NCBI GenBank assembly: GCA_021848465.1
Contig: JAJZUP010000001.1
Location: forward strand, 682,001 to 746,000
From: Pseudomonadota bacterium
GTDB lineage: Bacteria > Pseudomonadota > Gammaproteobacteria > Burkholderiales > Gallionellaceae
DNA: 64,000 nt
Direction: 5' to 3'
Shown: piece by piece, positions 55,951 through 63,948 of the stretch
How positions within the stretch are numbered: position 1 is the first letter of the stretch
Layout of the letters: every line of letters starts with the position of its first letter
Translations under genes and position numbers: made by a program
Notes under the pieces: generated by a model
What the model saw: only the letters and a program-made list of their open reading frames with translations
What the model was told of the DNA's origin: nothing
Database searches by the model: none

Positions 55951-56103
55951 ATGAAAATTGCCAAGATCATGTTGTTAGCGGTTGGGTTCTGCCTGGTTGC
56001 AGCCTGTTCCGAAGCGCCGGTCAAGACCGGTAACTCCTCCGAGGTGCAGCGCGCCCATGCCGAACAGGGGCAGCGTGAACTGTCGTCGGAAGTGAAAAAG
56101 TAA
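55951..56103 (+). CDS. Small (50-residue) lipoprotein
   Basis: A short gene with ATG 55951, preceded by GAGGAC. It encodes a signal of about 18 residues with lipobox LVAAC, and a mature part of about 32 residues that is charged and polar (EAPVKTGNSSEVQR and EQGQRELSSEVKK). It has no recognisable domain. It lies 20 bases ahead of the FecR-domain gene and uses similar codons. Small lipoproteins at the head of an envelope operon often act as assembly factors or anchors, but this is inference. Confidence 0.72.
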   Translation: MKIAKIMLLAVGFCLVAACSEAPVKTGNSSEVQRAHAEQGQRELSSEVKK

Positions 56104-56122
56104 CGCGCGACAGGGGGCCATC

Positions 56123-56857
56123 ATGATCCGTTACGGATTCATTGTCCTTTTCGGCTGGTTGCTGGCGGCGCCATGTTTTGCCGCTAACCAGGTTGCAGTG
56201 GTGAAATCGGATGGCGCAGTCGAGCTGGGTACGCCCGGGCTTGCCGCAGGCAAAGGCGGCGGGACGGTGCAGACCGTTTCGACCGGGGCCAACGGCAAGG
56301 CAGTGGTGCGCGTCGGCAACAGCTACCTGGTGCTGGGCAACAACAGCAAGGTCGAAATCGGGTTCGCCGGCAAGGTGGCAGGCTTCTTCAAGCATGTCGG
56401 CGGCATGGTGTATTACGCGTTTGAATCGGTGCGTGGCCGCGAGGCGGGGCCGGAAGTCCAGACGCGCCTCGCGACCATCGGCATTCGCGGCACGCGCTTT
56501 CTGGTGGTGGATGAGGACGACCAGAGCGGCATCGGCATGCGCAAGGGCGTTGTCAGCGTGACCAGCCAGGGCGAGGATTTTGAAGTGCACCGCAAGGCCG
56601 AGCAGGAAGATTTCGAGTCTTTCAAACGGCAAGGTACGGATGCGGTCGAAAAGGAAAAGTCCGCGTTCCGCACCTATCAGGAAAACACCCAGAAAGAGTT
56701 TGTCGAGTACAAGCGCCAGCTTTCCCTGGGGGCGGGCAATATGTTGTCGTTCAGCGGCAACCGGGTCGATGAGCAGGCACTGGGCGGCAAGACGCAACAG
56801 CAAATGGAAAATCTGGAAGACTACGGGAACGACTGGGTCAGCCAGGTTCACGATTGA
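56123..56857 (+). CDS. Secreted FecR-domain protein with charged helical tail
   Basis: A 244-residue exported protein. The signal peptide ends near residue 20 (CFAAN). A FecR domain covers about 25-150, with RVGNSYLVLGNNSKVEIG and ATIGIRGTRFLVVDE as typical strands. From 155 to 200 there is a charged, Phe-spaced helix, DFESFKRQ..AFRTYQE..EFVEYKRQ, that matches the N-terminus of the protein encoded at 57263. Unlike sigma-regulating FecR proteins it has no cytoplasmic anti-sigma region, and no sigma factor gene is nearby. RBS GGGGG precedes ATG 56123. Confidence 0.8.
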   Translation: MIRYGFIVLFGWLLAAPCFAANQVAVVKSDGAVELGTPGLAAGKGGGTVQTVSTGANGKAVVRVGNSYLVLGNNSKVEIGFAGKVAGFFKHVGGMVYYAFESVRGREAGPEVQTRLATIGIRGTRFLVVDEDDQSGIGMRKGVVSVTSQGEDFEVHRKAEQEDFESFKRQGTDAVEKEKSAFRTYQENTQKEFVEYKRQLSLGAGNMLSFSGNRVDEQALGGKTQQQMENLEDYGNDWVSQVHD

Positions 56858-56866
56858 GGAATGGGT

Positions 56867-57250
56867 ATGAAGCGGTTATGGATCGCGCTGTTTGCGCTAT
56901 TGCTGTCGGCGTGTGCCACGGCACCAGTCGATAACAATCCGCGCCCGGCGTGGATCGATAACCCCGGCGACGGGGTGTCCGCTTCGGCTGGCACGCATGT
57001 GAAGGGCCGGGTGGCCCAGGAGGAGCTGGCCATTGCGCGCGCGCGGGTGGAATTCGCCAAGCGCTTCGGCGTGGCCATCGACGCCGGGCAGACGACTGCC
57101 ACGCAAGTCGCCAATGGACGCAGCAGCACGGTGAGCACCGCCGTGTCGACTGAAGAAACGCGCCAGATGGATGTCAAGGCAATGGTCAAGGCCAAGTGGC
57201 TTGATGTGGAAAGGGATGTGTTGTGGGTCTGGCTGGTTCCTGCGCATTGA
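56867..57250 (+). CDS. Small LPP20-like lipoprotein
   Basis: A 127-residue lipoprotein. The lipobox LLSAC (Cys near residue 15) is followed by PRPAWIDNPGDGVSASAGTHV, which resembles the start of LPP20 domains, then a helix with AIARARVEFAKRFGVAI and a C-terminal strand region with RDVLWVWLVPA. ATG 56867 has GAGGA six bases upstream and is preferred to ATG 56861. It lies nine bases after the FecR-domain gene and twelve before the transglutaminase-like gene, so the three are probably one transcript. Function unknown. Confidence 0.75.
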   Translation: MKRLWIALFALLLSACATAPVDNNPRPAWIDNPGDGVSASAGTHVKGRVAQEELAIARARVEFAKRFGVAIDAGQTTATQVANGRSSTVSTAVSTEETRQMDVKAMVKAKWLDVERDVLWVWLVPAH

Positions 57251-57262
57251 GGAGGACGACAG

Positions 57263-58723
57263 ATGAAAACCAATTACAGATTTGTGTTGCTGGCCGCTGC
57301 TGCTCTGGTCGCGCCGCAGGCATGGGCTGAGGACGATTTCGCCGCTTTCCGCGCGCAGCAGATGCAGGGCGTGCAGCAGATCAAGAGCGACTTCCGTGAA
57401 TACAAGGAAAAGCAGGATCGCGAGTTCGCGGATTTCCTGAAAACGCAGTGGAGCGAGTTCGAGACCTTCCAGGGCAAGAAACGTATTCAGGAGCCCAAGC
57501 CCAGGCAGGTTCCGGTTGTGCCATCAATCAAGCCGACTCCCCAAGTGGTTGTGCCGCCAGTCATTGCACCCGTCGCGCCACCCCCGCCGCCACCGCAGCC
57601 GGCTCCCGTGCCGCTGGCCGCCAATGAGCTGGAATTGACGTTCTATGGCAACGCCGTGCGTCTTCCCTACGACAACCAATGGCAAGCCTATCGCCTGACC
57701 GGAGGCGCGCGCCCGGAAGCATTCAGCGATTTCTGGACCATGATGAGCGGCAGCAGCTATGCGGCGACGGTGCAGGCCATCGGCTCCGCGCGCAGCCAGC
57801 TCAAGCTCGACGACTGGGGCTTTGTCATGTTGTGGCGCGAAGTGGCGCGTGCGTTGCAGCCCGGGCGTCCGACCGAGCAGAACCTGCTGCTGTGGTATTT
57901 CCTGGTCAAGTCCGGATGCGATGTGCGCCTGGGCTATTACGGCAACGACGTGTTCCTGTTCGAGGCGATCCGCCAGCCGGTTTATGCCACCAAATACACC
58001 AAGGTCAACAACCAGACCTATTACGCAGCGTTGGCCGGCGACCGTGGCAACGGCATCCGCGCTTTCTACTCGTACAAGTCGGATTATCCGGTCAAGCTGA
58101 GCGCGTTGAACATCCAGGCTGCATCAACGGGGTTCACCAAGACCATGCAGGGCCAGCGCACGCTGGCATTCGACTACAAGGGGCAGACCATCAAGTTCAC
58201 CGTGCCCTATGATCGTCGCCTGGTCGAGTATGTCGGCAATTTCCCGCAAACCGAATTCGAGTTGTATTTCGATACCGATGGCAGCGCGCTGCTGCGCAAC
58301 ACGCTGCTGCCCGATCTGAAGAAATACACCGATACGATGGGCAAGGAAGAAGCATTGAATTTCCTGCTCGCGTTCGTACAGAAGGCGTTCGCTTACAAGA
58401 CGGATGAAGAACAGTTCGGCTACGAGAAATATTTCTTCGTCGAGGAGTCGTTGTATTACCCGTATAACGATTGCGAAGACCGTTCCGTGCTGTATGCCTG
58501 GCTGGTGCGCGAACTGCTTGGGCTCAAGGTAGTCGGGTTGCTGTACCCGAACCATATGACCACTGCGGTGCTGTTCAAGCCAGCCGAGGAAAATGTTGCG
58601 ACGATCATGCATGACGGGCAGCGTTTTGTTATCGCAGATCCTACTTACATTGGCGCTTCGTTGGGTATGGCGATGCCGTCGTATGCCAAGTACCAGCCGA
58701 CGCGTATTGTGGATATCCAGTAG
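57263..58723 (+). CDS. Secreted protein with transglutaminase-like Cys-His-Asp domain
   Basis: A 486-residue exported protein of unknown function. The signal peptide ends near AWAED (22/23). Residues 25-70 form a charged helical segment related to the FecR neighbour. Then comes a Pro-rich linker (80-118), a beta-rich region (120-345) and a C-terminal helical-to-beta domain. There YNDCEDRSVLYAWL (Cys404), NHMTTAVLF (His431) and VIADPTYIG (Asp459) fit a transglutaminase-like or papain-like triad. GGAGG precedes the ATG. Such domains act as periplasmic peptidases, transferases or inactive binding modules. Confidence 0.72.
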   Translation: MKTNYRFVLLAAAALVAPQAWAEDDFAAFRAQQMQGVQQIKSDFREYKEKQDREFADFLKTQWSEFETFQGKKRIQEPKPRQVPVVPSIKPTPQVVVPPVIAPVAPPPPPPQPAPVPLAANELELTFYGNAVRLPYDNQWQAYRLTGGARPEAFSDFWTMMSGSSYAATVQAIGSARSQLKLDDWGFVMLWREVARALQPGRPTEQNLLLWYFLVKSGCDVRLGYYGNDVFLFEAIRQPVYATKYTKVNNQTYYAALAGDRGNGIRAFYSYKSDYPVKLSALNIQAASTGFTKTMQGQRTLAFDYKGQTIKFTVPYDRRLVEYVGNFPQTEFELYFDTDGSALLRNTLLPDLKKYTDTMGKEEALNFLLAFVQKAFAYKTDEEQFGYEKYFFVEESLYYPYNDCEDRSVLYAWLVRELLGLKVVGLLYPNHMTTAVLFKPAEENVATIMHDGQRFVIADPTYIGASLGMAMPSYAKYQPTRIVDIQ

Positions 58724-58728
58724 TCGAT

Positions 58729-58754
58729 GGCCGTGCGGGTTTTCCCGCACGGCC
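58729..58754. repeat. Perfect 11-bp inverted repeat between two cluster genes
   Basis: GGCCGTGCGGG (58729-58739), a TTTT loop and CCCGCACGGCC (58744-58754) form a strong hairpin without a following T run. It begins five bases after the transglutaminase-like stop and ends 18 bases before the next ATG. It may stabilise the upstream message or dampen translation of the last gene, rather than terminate. Confidence 0.75.
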
Positions 58755-58772
58755 AGATCGGTCCGTTCAAGC

Positions 58773-59834
58773 ATGAAGCTTCATCTTCAATCCGTTTCCA
58801 TCCTCATCCTGTTGGCAGTGCAGCCGACGCTGGCTACGGCCGGAATTTTTTCAAGCTGCGCGGGCGGCAGCGACACCCCGCGCCCTGCCTGGGTGGAAAA
58901 TCCAGCCTATGTAATTCCGGATGCCTATGTGGCGACCGGCATGGCGCTCGACGAAGGCAAGAACTTGCAGGAGTTGCGCAAGCTGTCGGAAAACGATGCC
59001 AAGCAGCACCTGGTTGAGCAGATCGAAGTCAATATCCGTTCCGAAAACCGGCAGGGGCGCGAAGTCAGCGGTACCGCCGTGCAGCAGTTTGCGAGTAGCG
59101 AATTGCTTGCCACTGCCGACGAGGAATTGCGCGGTATGAAGTCGCAACAATGGGTGGACAAGGACAGTTGCATGGTTTACACGCTGATGACCGTGCAGGT
59201 CGATGCAGTGGAGCAGGCAAAAAAGGAAAAACGTTCACGCCAGCATTTCGAGCAATTCAAGTCACTGCTGGCGCAGGGAACCGATCGCGCGGCTACTCCT
59301 GCAGCGATACAGCGGCGCAAATTTCTTGAGCAGGCCCGGCTGGAATTGGAGGGCGTTGATTTTGCCGCGATCCACGAAACGTATGCGCGCCCGGTGTGGA
59401 CAAAAAAACTCGCCGACGCGCAGGACGGGACAAGCCGCGAGGCCACGGAGTTGCAAAGTCGTGTAGCCGTGCTGGCGATAAATCCCGATGGCATGATCGG
59501 CAAGGCCATTGTTGCGAAATTGCAGGGGCAGCTTGCCGGAGAAGGCGCCAAGAACGAGGTCATGATTTCTGACTGCCGAAATTTTCAGGACTGCCTGGCG
59601 GCAGCGAAAGCGCGCGGCTACGGTGCGCTGATGCTGCTCAGGATTGACGCGAAGACCGAGAACAGCGGCATGGGCGCCCTGAAAGGAATTTTGACCCTCA
59701 CCAAAACGGCCTACGACATCATCCGCGACCAGGCACGCGCCAGCGCCAGCGCCTCCGCCCAGGTCATCGGCTGGGGCAGCGCCGACCTGGGCTGGGATGT
59801 GGCCGCCGACAAGGCTATGCGCGCACTGAAATAG
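58773..59834 (+). CDS. LPP20-like secreted protein with C-terminal TolB-N/FlgT-like region
   Basis: A 353-residue exported protein. The signal ends near residue 24 (ATAG); FSSC at 26-29 is a poor lipobox, so lipidation is uncertain. Residues 35-165 look LPP20-like (PAWVENPAYVIPDAYVATG, then a helix EALRKL-type and VYTLMTVQVDA). The C-terminal half (about 225-353) starts VAVLAINPDGMIGKAIVAKL and resembles the alpha/beta regions in FlgT or TolB N-termini, which is tentative. ATG 58773 is the first start after the hairpin. Last gene of the cluster. Confidence 0.7.
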   Translation: MKLHLQSVSILILLAVQPTLATAGIFSSCAGGSDTPRPAWVENPAYVIPDAYVATGMALDEGKNLQELRKLSENDAKQHLVEQIEVNIRSENRQGREVSGTAVQQFASSELLATADEELRGMKSQQWVDKDSCMVYTLMTVQVDAVEQAKKEKRSRQHFEQFKSLLAQGTDRAATPAAIQRRKFLEQARLELEGVDFAAIHETYARPVWTKKLADAQDGTSREATELQSRVAVLAINPDGMIGKAIVAKLQGQLAGEGAKNEVMISDCRNFQDCLAAAKARGYGALMLLRIDAKTENSGMGALKGILTLTKTAYDIIRDQARASASASAQVIGWGSADLGWDVAADKAMRALK

Positions 59835-59864
59835 GCCTGCTGTGCTTCGCGTAAGGTGCCGCGC

Positions 59865-61556
59865 TTAGGCGGCCCGGACGGTCAACAAGTGCCGGGCGCG
59901 TTTCAGAGCATCGTCCAGGTTTGCCACCACGTTTTCCTTGCCGATCTTTTCGAACAGTCCAGCCTGGTGCATCAGGAAATACGGCTGGGTGTGCGGCCCG
60001 CACAGGATCAGGTGTTTCTTGCGCCGCGCCAGCTTGGCATGCAGGTCTTCCAGCACGTGCATGGCGCTGGCGTCCATGCTGATCACTTCCGCCATGTTCA
60101 GGATCAGCACTTCCGGTTCCGTGTGCTGCTGGTGCAGCACGCTTTCCAGCTTGTCCGCGATGCCGAAAAACAGCGCGCCGTACAGGCGGTAGATCAGCAC
60201 ACCTGGCGGCGCCATCTTGCGCGCCAGCGTGGCTTCGCCGTCCTCCGGCATCGCCGTGTGCTCCTCGGACAGTTTGACGTGCGACAGCTCGGTCATGTTG
60301 CGGATGAAGAAAATCGCCGCCAGCAGCAGGCCGACTTCCACCGCCACTGTCAGGTCAAAAATCACCGTGAACGAGAAGGTCACCAGCAGCACCACCGCAT
60401 CGTGGCGCGGGTAGGTCTTGAGGCGCTTGAATACGTCCCATTCCCCCATGTTGATCGAAACGATCAAGAGGATCGCCGCCAGCGAGGCGAGCGGGATGTA
60501 TTGCGCCAGCGGCGCGGCCACCAGGATGATCAGCAGCAACGTGAGCGCATGCACGATGCCGGAAACCGGGCTGGAAGCGCCGGAACGCACATTGGTTGCC
60601 GTGCGCGCGATCGCGCCCGTGGCCGGGATGCCGCCGAAGAATGGGGTCACGATGTTGGCGATGCCCTGCGCCATCAATTCCTGGTTGGGATCGTGCTTGT
60701 CGTCGATCATGCCGTCGGCCACGGCCGCTGACAGCAGCGACTCAATCGCGCCGAGCAGCGCAATCGTGAAGGCCGGCATGATCAGGTAGCGCAGCGTGTC
60801 GATCGAGAAGTCCGGTATGCTGAAGGCTGGCAAACCTTGCGGAATGCCGCCGAAGCGCGTGCCGATGGTTTCCACCGGCAGGTGCATCAGCGCAACCAGT
60901 GCTGTGCCCAGCGCCAGCGCGACGATCGGCGAGGGGAAGCGTGCGGCCCAGGCCTTCGGGTAAAACCAGATGAATAATGCGGTCACTGCGGCCAGGCCGA
61001 AAGTCAGCAGGTCGAAAGTCGGCAGCGCATGCGCCAGCGCGGCAATCTTGTGGAAAAACTCCGCAGGGAGCGAATCGGTTTTCAGGCCGAAGAAATCCTT
61101 GATCTCAGATAGTGCGATCAGCACCGCAATGCCATTGGTGAAGCCGATGATCAGCGGCCTGGGGAAATATTTGAGCAGGCTGCCCAGCTTGAACGCGCCC
61201 ATCGCGATCAGCATCGCGCCGGCCATGATGGTGCAGATGATCAGGTTGGCGTAGCCGTACTGCGCGATGATGCCGTACACGATCACGATGAACGCGCCGG
61301 TGGGGCCGCCGATCTGTACGCGCGAGCCGCCCAGCGCGGAGATCAGGAATCCGGCGATGATGGCGGTGAATATCCCGGCTTCGGGTTTGGCGCCGGAAGC
61401 GATGGCAAAAGCGATGGCAAGCGGCAGGGCAACGACGCCGACGGTGATGCCGGCGATGAGGTCGGTGGAGAAGCGCGACTTGTTGTAGTCACGCAGGGCG
61501 TCGATCAGACGCGGGCGAAAGTAATGCGAAAGCTTCACCAGTTGCGAATTGTTCAT
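59865..61556 (-). CDS. SulP family anion transporter
   Basis: A 563-residue permease with about 12-14 hydrophobic helices and a C-terminal STAS domain. The N-terminus carries LIAGITVGVVALPLAIAFAIASG, the SulP signature, and the STAS domain (about 440-560) has VLILNMAEVISMDASAMHVL. Members carry sulfate, bicarbonate or C4-dicarboxylates; the substrate is not evident here. It stands alone, convergent with the envelope cluster and separated from metG by a repeat pair. Confidence 0.9.
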   Translation of the reverse strand: MNNSQLVKLSHYFRPRLIDALRDYNKSRFSTDLIAGITVGVVALPLAIAFAIASGAKPEAGIFTAIIAGFLISALGGSRVQIGGPTGAFIVIVYGIIAQYGYANLIICTIMAGAMLIAMGAFKLGSLLKYFPRPLIIGFTNGIAVLIALSEIKDFFGLKTDSLPAEFFHKIAALAHALPTFDLLTFGLAAVTALFIWFYPKAWAARFPSPIVALALGTALVALMHLPVETIGTRFGGIPQGLPAFSIPDFSIDTLRYLIMPAFTIALLGAIESLLSAAVADGMIDDKHDPNQELMAQGIANIVTPFFGGIPATGAIARTATNVRSGASSPVSGIVHALTLLLIILVAAPLAQYIPLASLAAILLIVSINMGEWDVFKRLKTYPRHDAVVLLVTFSFTVIFDLTVAVEVGLLLAAIFFIRNMTELSHVKLSEEHTAMPEDGEATLARKMAPPGVLIYRLYGALFFGIADKLESVLHQQHTEPEVLILNMAEVISMDASAMHVLEDLHAKLARRKKHLILCGPHTQPYFLMHQAGLFEKIGKENVVANLDDALKRARHLLTVRAA

Positions 61557-61590
61557 AATTGCTGTGTCAGCACCTCCCAGATTAAAAATT

Positions 61591-61670
61591 CCGTTCGTGG
61601 TGAGCGTGTCGAGCCATGAACGGGTTGTGATACGGTTGTGTTCACCCCTCGAAAAGCTCAGGGTGAACGG
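61591..61670. repeat. Inverted pair of a dispersed intergenic repeat
   Basis: Unit 1 (61591-61623) reads CCGTTCGTGGTGAGCGTGTC and ends CCATGAACGG, itself an imperfect palindrome. Unit 2 (61640-61670), on the opposite strand, reads CCGTTCACCCTGAGCTTTTC and ends GGGGTGAAC. This is the GTTC..TGAGC..TCGA..GAAC type of repeat often seen between genes of proteobacteria. It lies between metG and the SulP gene. Confidence 0.75.
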
Positions 61671-61675
61671 CTGCC

Positions 61676-63796
61676 TTACTTGATGCGCATACCCGGTTGC
61701 GCACCGCTATCCGGCGACAGGATATACAGTCCCGGCGCTTCACCCGAAGCCGCCAGCACCATGCCTTCCGACATGCCGAATTTCATCTTGCGCGGCGCCA
61801 GGTTCGCCACCATCACGGTCAGGCGTCCCTTGAGCAGCTCGGGATCATAGGCCGACTTGATGCCGGCAAACACCGTGCGCGGTTTTTCCTCGCCGATGTC
61901 CAGCGTCAGCTTCAACAGTTTTTCCGCGCCCTCCACGTGCTCGGCATTCACGATCTTTGCCACACGCAAATCCACCTTCATGAAATCGTCTATCGAGATA
62001 TAGGGCTCGAACCCTTTTTCCGCTTCCGTCATTTCTTTCTTTGCCTGATTTTGTTGATGGGCTGCATGGCGCTGTTCCGATTGCACAGGAGCAGCGGCCT
62101 GCAGGCTTTCCTTGTTTGCCGCGACCATTGCTTCGATCAGCTTGGGATCGAGGCGGGTCATCAAGTGTGAGTAATCGTTAATTTTTCCATCTAAGAAATC
62201 TTCAGCATCAGACCAGATCAGAGGTTCGATATTTAAAAATGACTCAACCTGCTCTGCCAATTTTGGCAGTATCGGTTTCAGATAGAGGGTAAGGATTCTG
62301 AATAAGTTCAGGCTTACGGTACAAACCTCTTGAAGTCTTTCATCTTGACCTTCTTGTTTTGCTAATACCCAAGGGGCCTGTTCGTTTACATATTCGTTGG
62401 CTAAATCAGCGAGGCGCATGATTTCACGTATGGCTTTGCCAAAGTCGCGGCTTTCGTAAGAATCGGCAATCTGACTTTCTGCGTCAACAAACTTCCCCCA
62501 CAACTCGAGGCCTGCGCTTGCGCGAACATGGTCACTTTTAGTGTCCGTAAAATTGAATTTAGTGATTGAGCCGCCGAACTTCTTGCTGATGAAGCCCGCC
62601 GTTCGGCTCGCAATATTGATGTACTTCCCGATCAAATCGCTGTTCACTTTTGCCACGAAGTCGTCGAGGTTCAGGTCGAGGTCTTCCATCGTGCCGTTCA
62701 GTTTGGCCGCGTAGTAGTAGCGCAGGTACTCGGTGTTTTTCACATGCTCCACATAGCTGCGCGCGGTGATGAAAGTGCCGCGCGATTTGCTCATCTTCTC
62801 GCCGTTCACGGTGAGGAAACCGTGCGCGAACAGTTTGGTCGGGGTGCGGTAGCCGGCATGCTCCAGCATGGCGGGCCAGAACAGTGCGTGGAAGTAGAGG
62901 ATGTCCTTGCCGATGAAGTGGTACAGCTCGGCATCGGAACCCTGTTTCCAGAAGGCGTCGAAGTCGATGCCCTGCTTGGCGCATAGCTGCCTGAAGCTGC
63001 CCATGTAGCCCACCGGCGCATCCAGCCACACGTAGAAATATTTGCCCGGCGCATCGGGAATCTCGAAGCCGAAATAGGGCGCGTCGCGCGAGATGTCCCA
63101 GTCGGTGAGCTTGTTCTCGCCTGCCGCGCCCAGCCATTCCTGCATTTTGTTGGAGGCTTCGGTTTGCAGCGTGTCGCTCTTGGTCCACTGGCGCAGGAAT
63201 GCTTGGCAGCGCGGGTCGGAGAGCTTGAAGAAATAGTGGTCGGAATTGCGCAGTTCCGGCTTGGCGCCGGAGACGGCGGAATACGGTTCGATCAGTTCGG
63301 TGGGGGCATATGCTGCGCCGCATACCTCGCAGTTGTCGCCATATTGATCCTTGGCGTGACACTTGGGGCATTCGCCCTTGATGAAGCGATCCGGCAGGAA
63401 CATCTGTTTGACCGGGTCGTAATACTGTTCGATCGAGCGCGTCTCGATCAGTTTTTCAGCGCGTAATTTGCGGTAGATGCCTTGCGCCAGCTCCTTGGTT
63501 TCGCCGGAGTTGGTCGAGCCGTAGTTGTCGAAGGCAATGTGGAACGCGGAGAAGTCGTCGAAGTGTTCCTGCCATACCCGGGCAATCAGCTGTTCGGGCG
63601 TGATGCCCTCTTTCTCGGCGCGCAGCATGATCGGGGTGCCGTGGGTGTCGTCGGCGCAGACGTAATGACACTCATTGCCGCGCATTTTCTGGAAGCGCAC
63701 CCAGATGTCGGTCTGGATATATTCAACGAGGTGGCCGAGGTGGATGCTGCCGTTGGCATAAGGCAGCGCGGAGGTGACAAGTATTTTGCGGGCCAT
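61676..63796 (-). CDS. metG: Methionyl-tRNA synthetase
   Basis: A 706-residue class I synthetase. The HIGH motif is [11 protein letters not shown] (12-22), the zinc knuckles are [21 protein letters not shown] (about 144-164), KMSKSRGTF lies near 335, and a C-terminal tRNA-binding OB domain (about 600-706) ends the protein. Codons for about residues 400-545, the anticodon-binding helices, are visibly more AT-rich than the flanks. AAAGGA precedes ATG 63796. It is divergent from apbC, a standard arrangement in proteobacteria. Confidence 0.97.
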   Translation of the reverse strand: MARKILVTSALPYANGSIHLGHLVEYIQTDIWVRFQKMRGNECHYVCADDTHGTPIMLRAEKEGITPEQLIARVWQEHFDDFSAFHIAFDNYGSTNSGETKELAQGIYRKLRAEKLIETRSIEQYYDPVKQMFLPDRFIKGECPKCHAKDQYGDNCEVCGAAYAPTELIEPYSAVSGAKPELRNSDHYFFKLSDPRCQAFLRQWTKSDTLQTEASNKMQEWLGAAGENKLTDWDISRDAPYFGFEIPDAPGKYFYVWLDAPVGYMGSFRQLCAKQGIDFDAFWKQGSDAELYHFIGKDILYFHALFWPAMLEHAGYRTPTKLFAHGFLTVNGEKMSKSRGTFITARSYVEHVKNTEYLRYYYAAKLNGTMEDLDLNLDDFVAKVNSDLIGKYINIASRTAGFISKKFGGSITKFNFTDTKSDHVRASAGLELWGKFVDAESQIADSYESRDFGKAIREIMRLADLANEYVNEQAPWVLAKQEGQDERLQEVCTVSLNLFRILTLYLKPILPKLAEQVESFLNIEPLIWSDAEDFLDGKINDYSHLMTRLDPKLIEAMVAANKESLQAAAPVQSEQRHAAHQQNQAKKEMTEAEKGFEPYISIDDFMKVDLRVAKIVNAEHVEGAEKLLKLTLDIGEEKPRTVFAGIKSAYDPELLKGRLTVMVANLAPRKMKFGMSEGMVLAASGEAPGLYILSPDSGAQPGMRIK

Positions 63797-63870
63797 GTAT
63801 TTCCTTTAAAAGCACGCGTAGCAGGGCTAAATAACCACTTTCGCACTTTTGGTATTAACTTAGGGGCGCG

Positions 63871-63876
63871 ATTGTA
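63871..63876 (-). promoter_or_regulatory. -10 element for metG
   Basis: TACAAT on the minus strand in TTGCTACAATCGCG, 75 bases before the metG ATG, within the 152-base gap shared with apbC. No clear -35 box is seen. Confidence 0.4.
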
Positions 63877-63906
63877 GCAAAAGCCGCACATATTCGTGGA
63901 ATTCGG

Positions 63907-63912
63907 TAAAAT
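63907..63912 (+). promoter_or_regulatory. -10 element for apbC
   Basis: TAAAAT in CGGTAAAATTGCCGCC, 37 bases before the apbC ATG. It closely resembles the element before tRNA-Ser (GGTAAAATACCGCC). The -35 region is not obvious. Confidence 0.45.
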
Positions 63913-63948
63913 TGCCGCCTTCGAGTTTTAGCACGGATTGGGAACGAC

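Noticed and set aside
58593-58772. Upstream extension of the last cluster gene
   Set aside because: Overlaps the transglutaminase-like gene in another frame and lacks a signal peptide; ATG 58773 gives a clear signal sequence.
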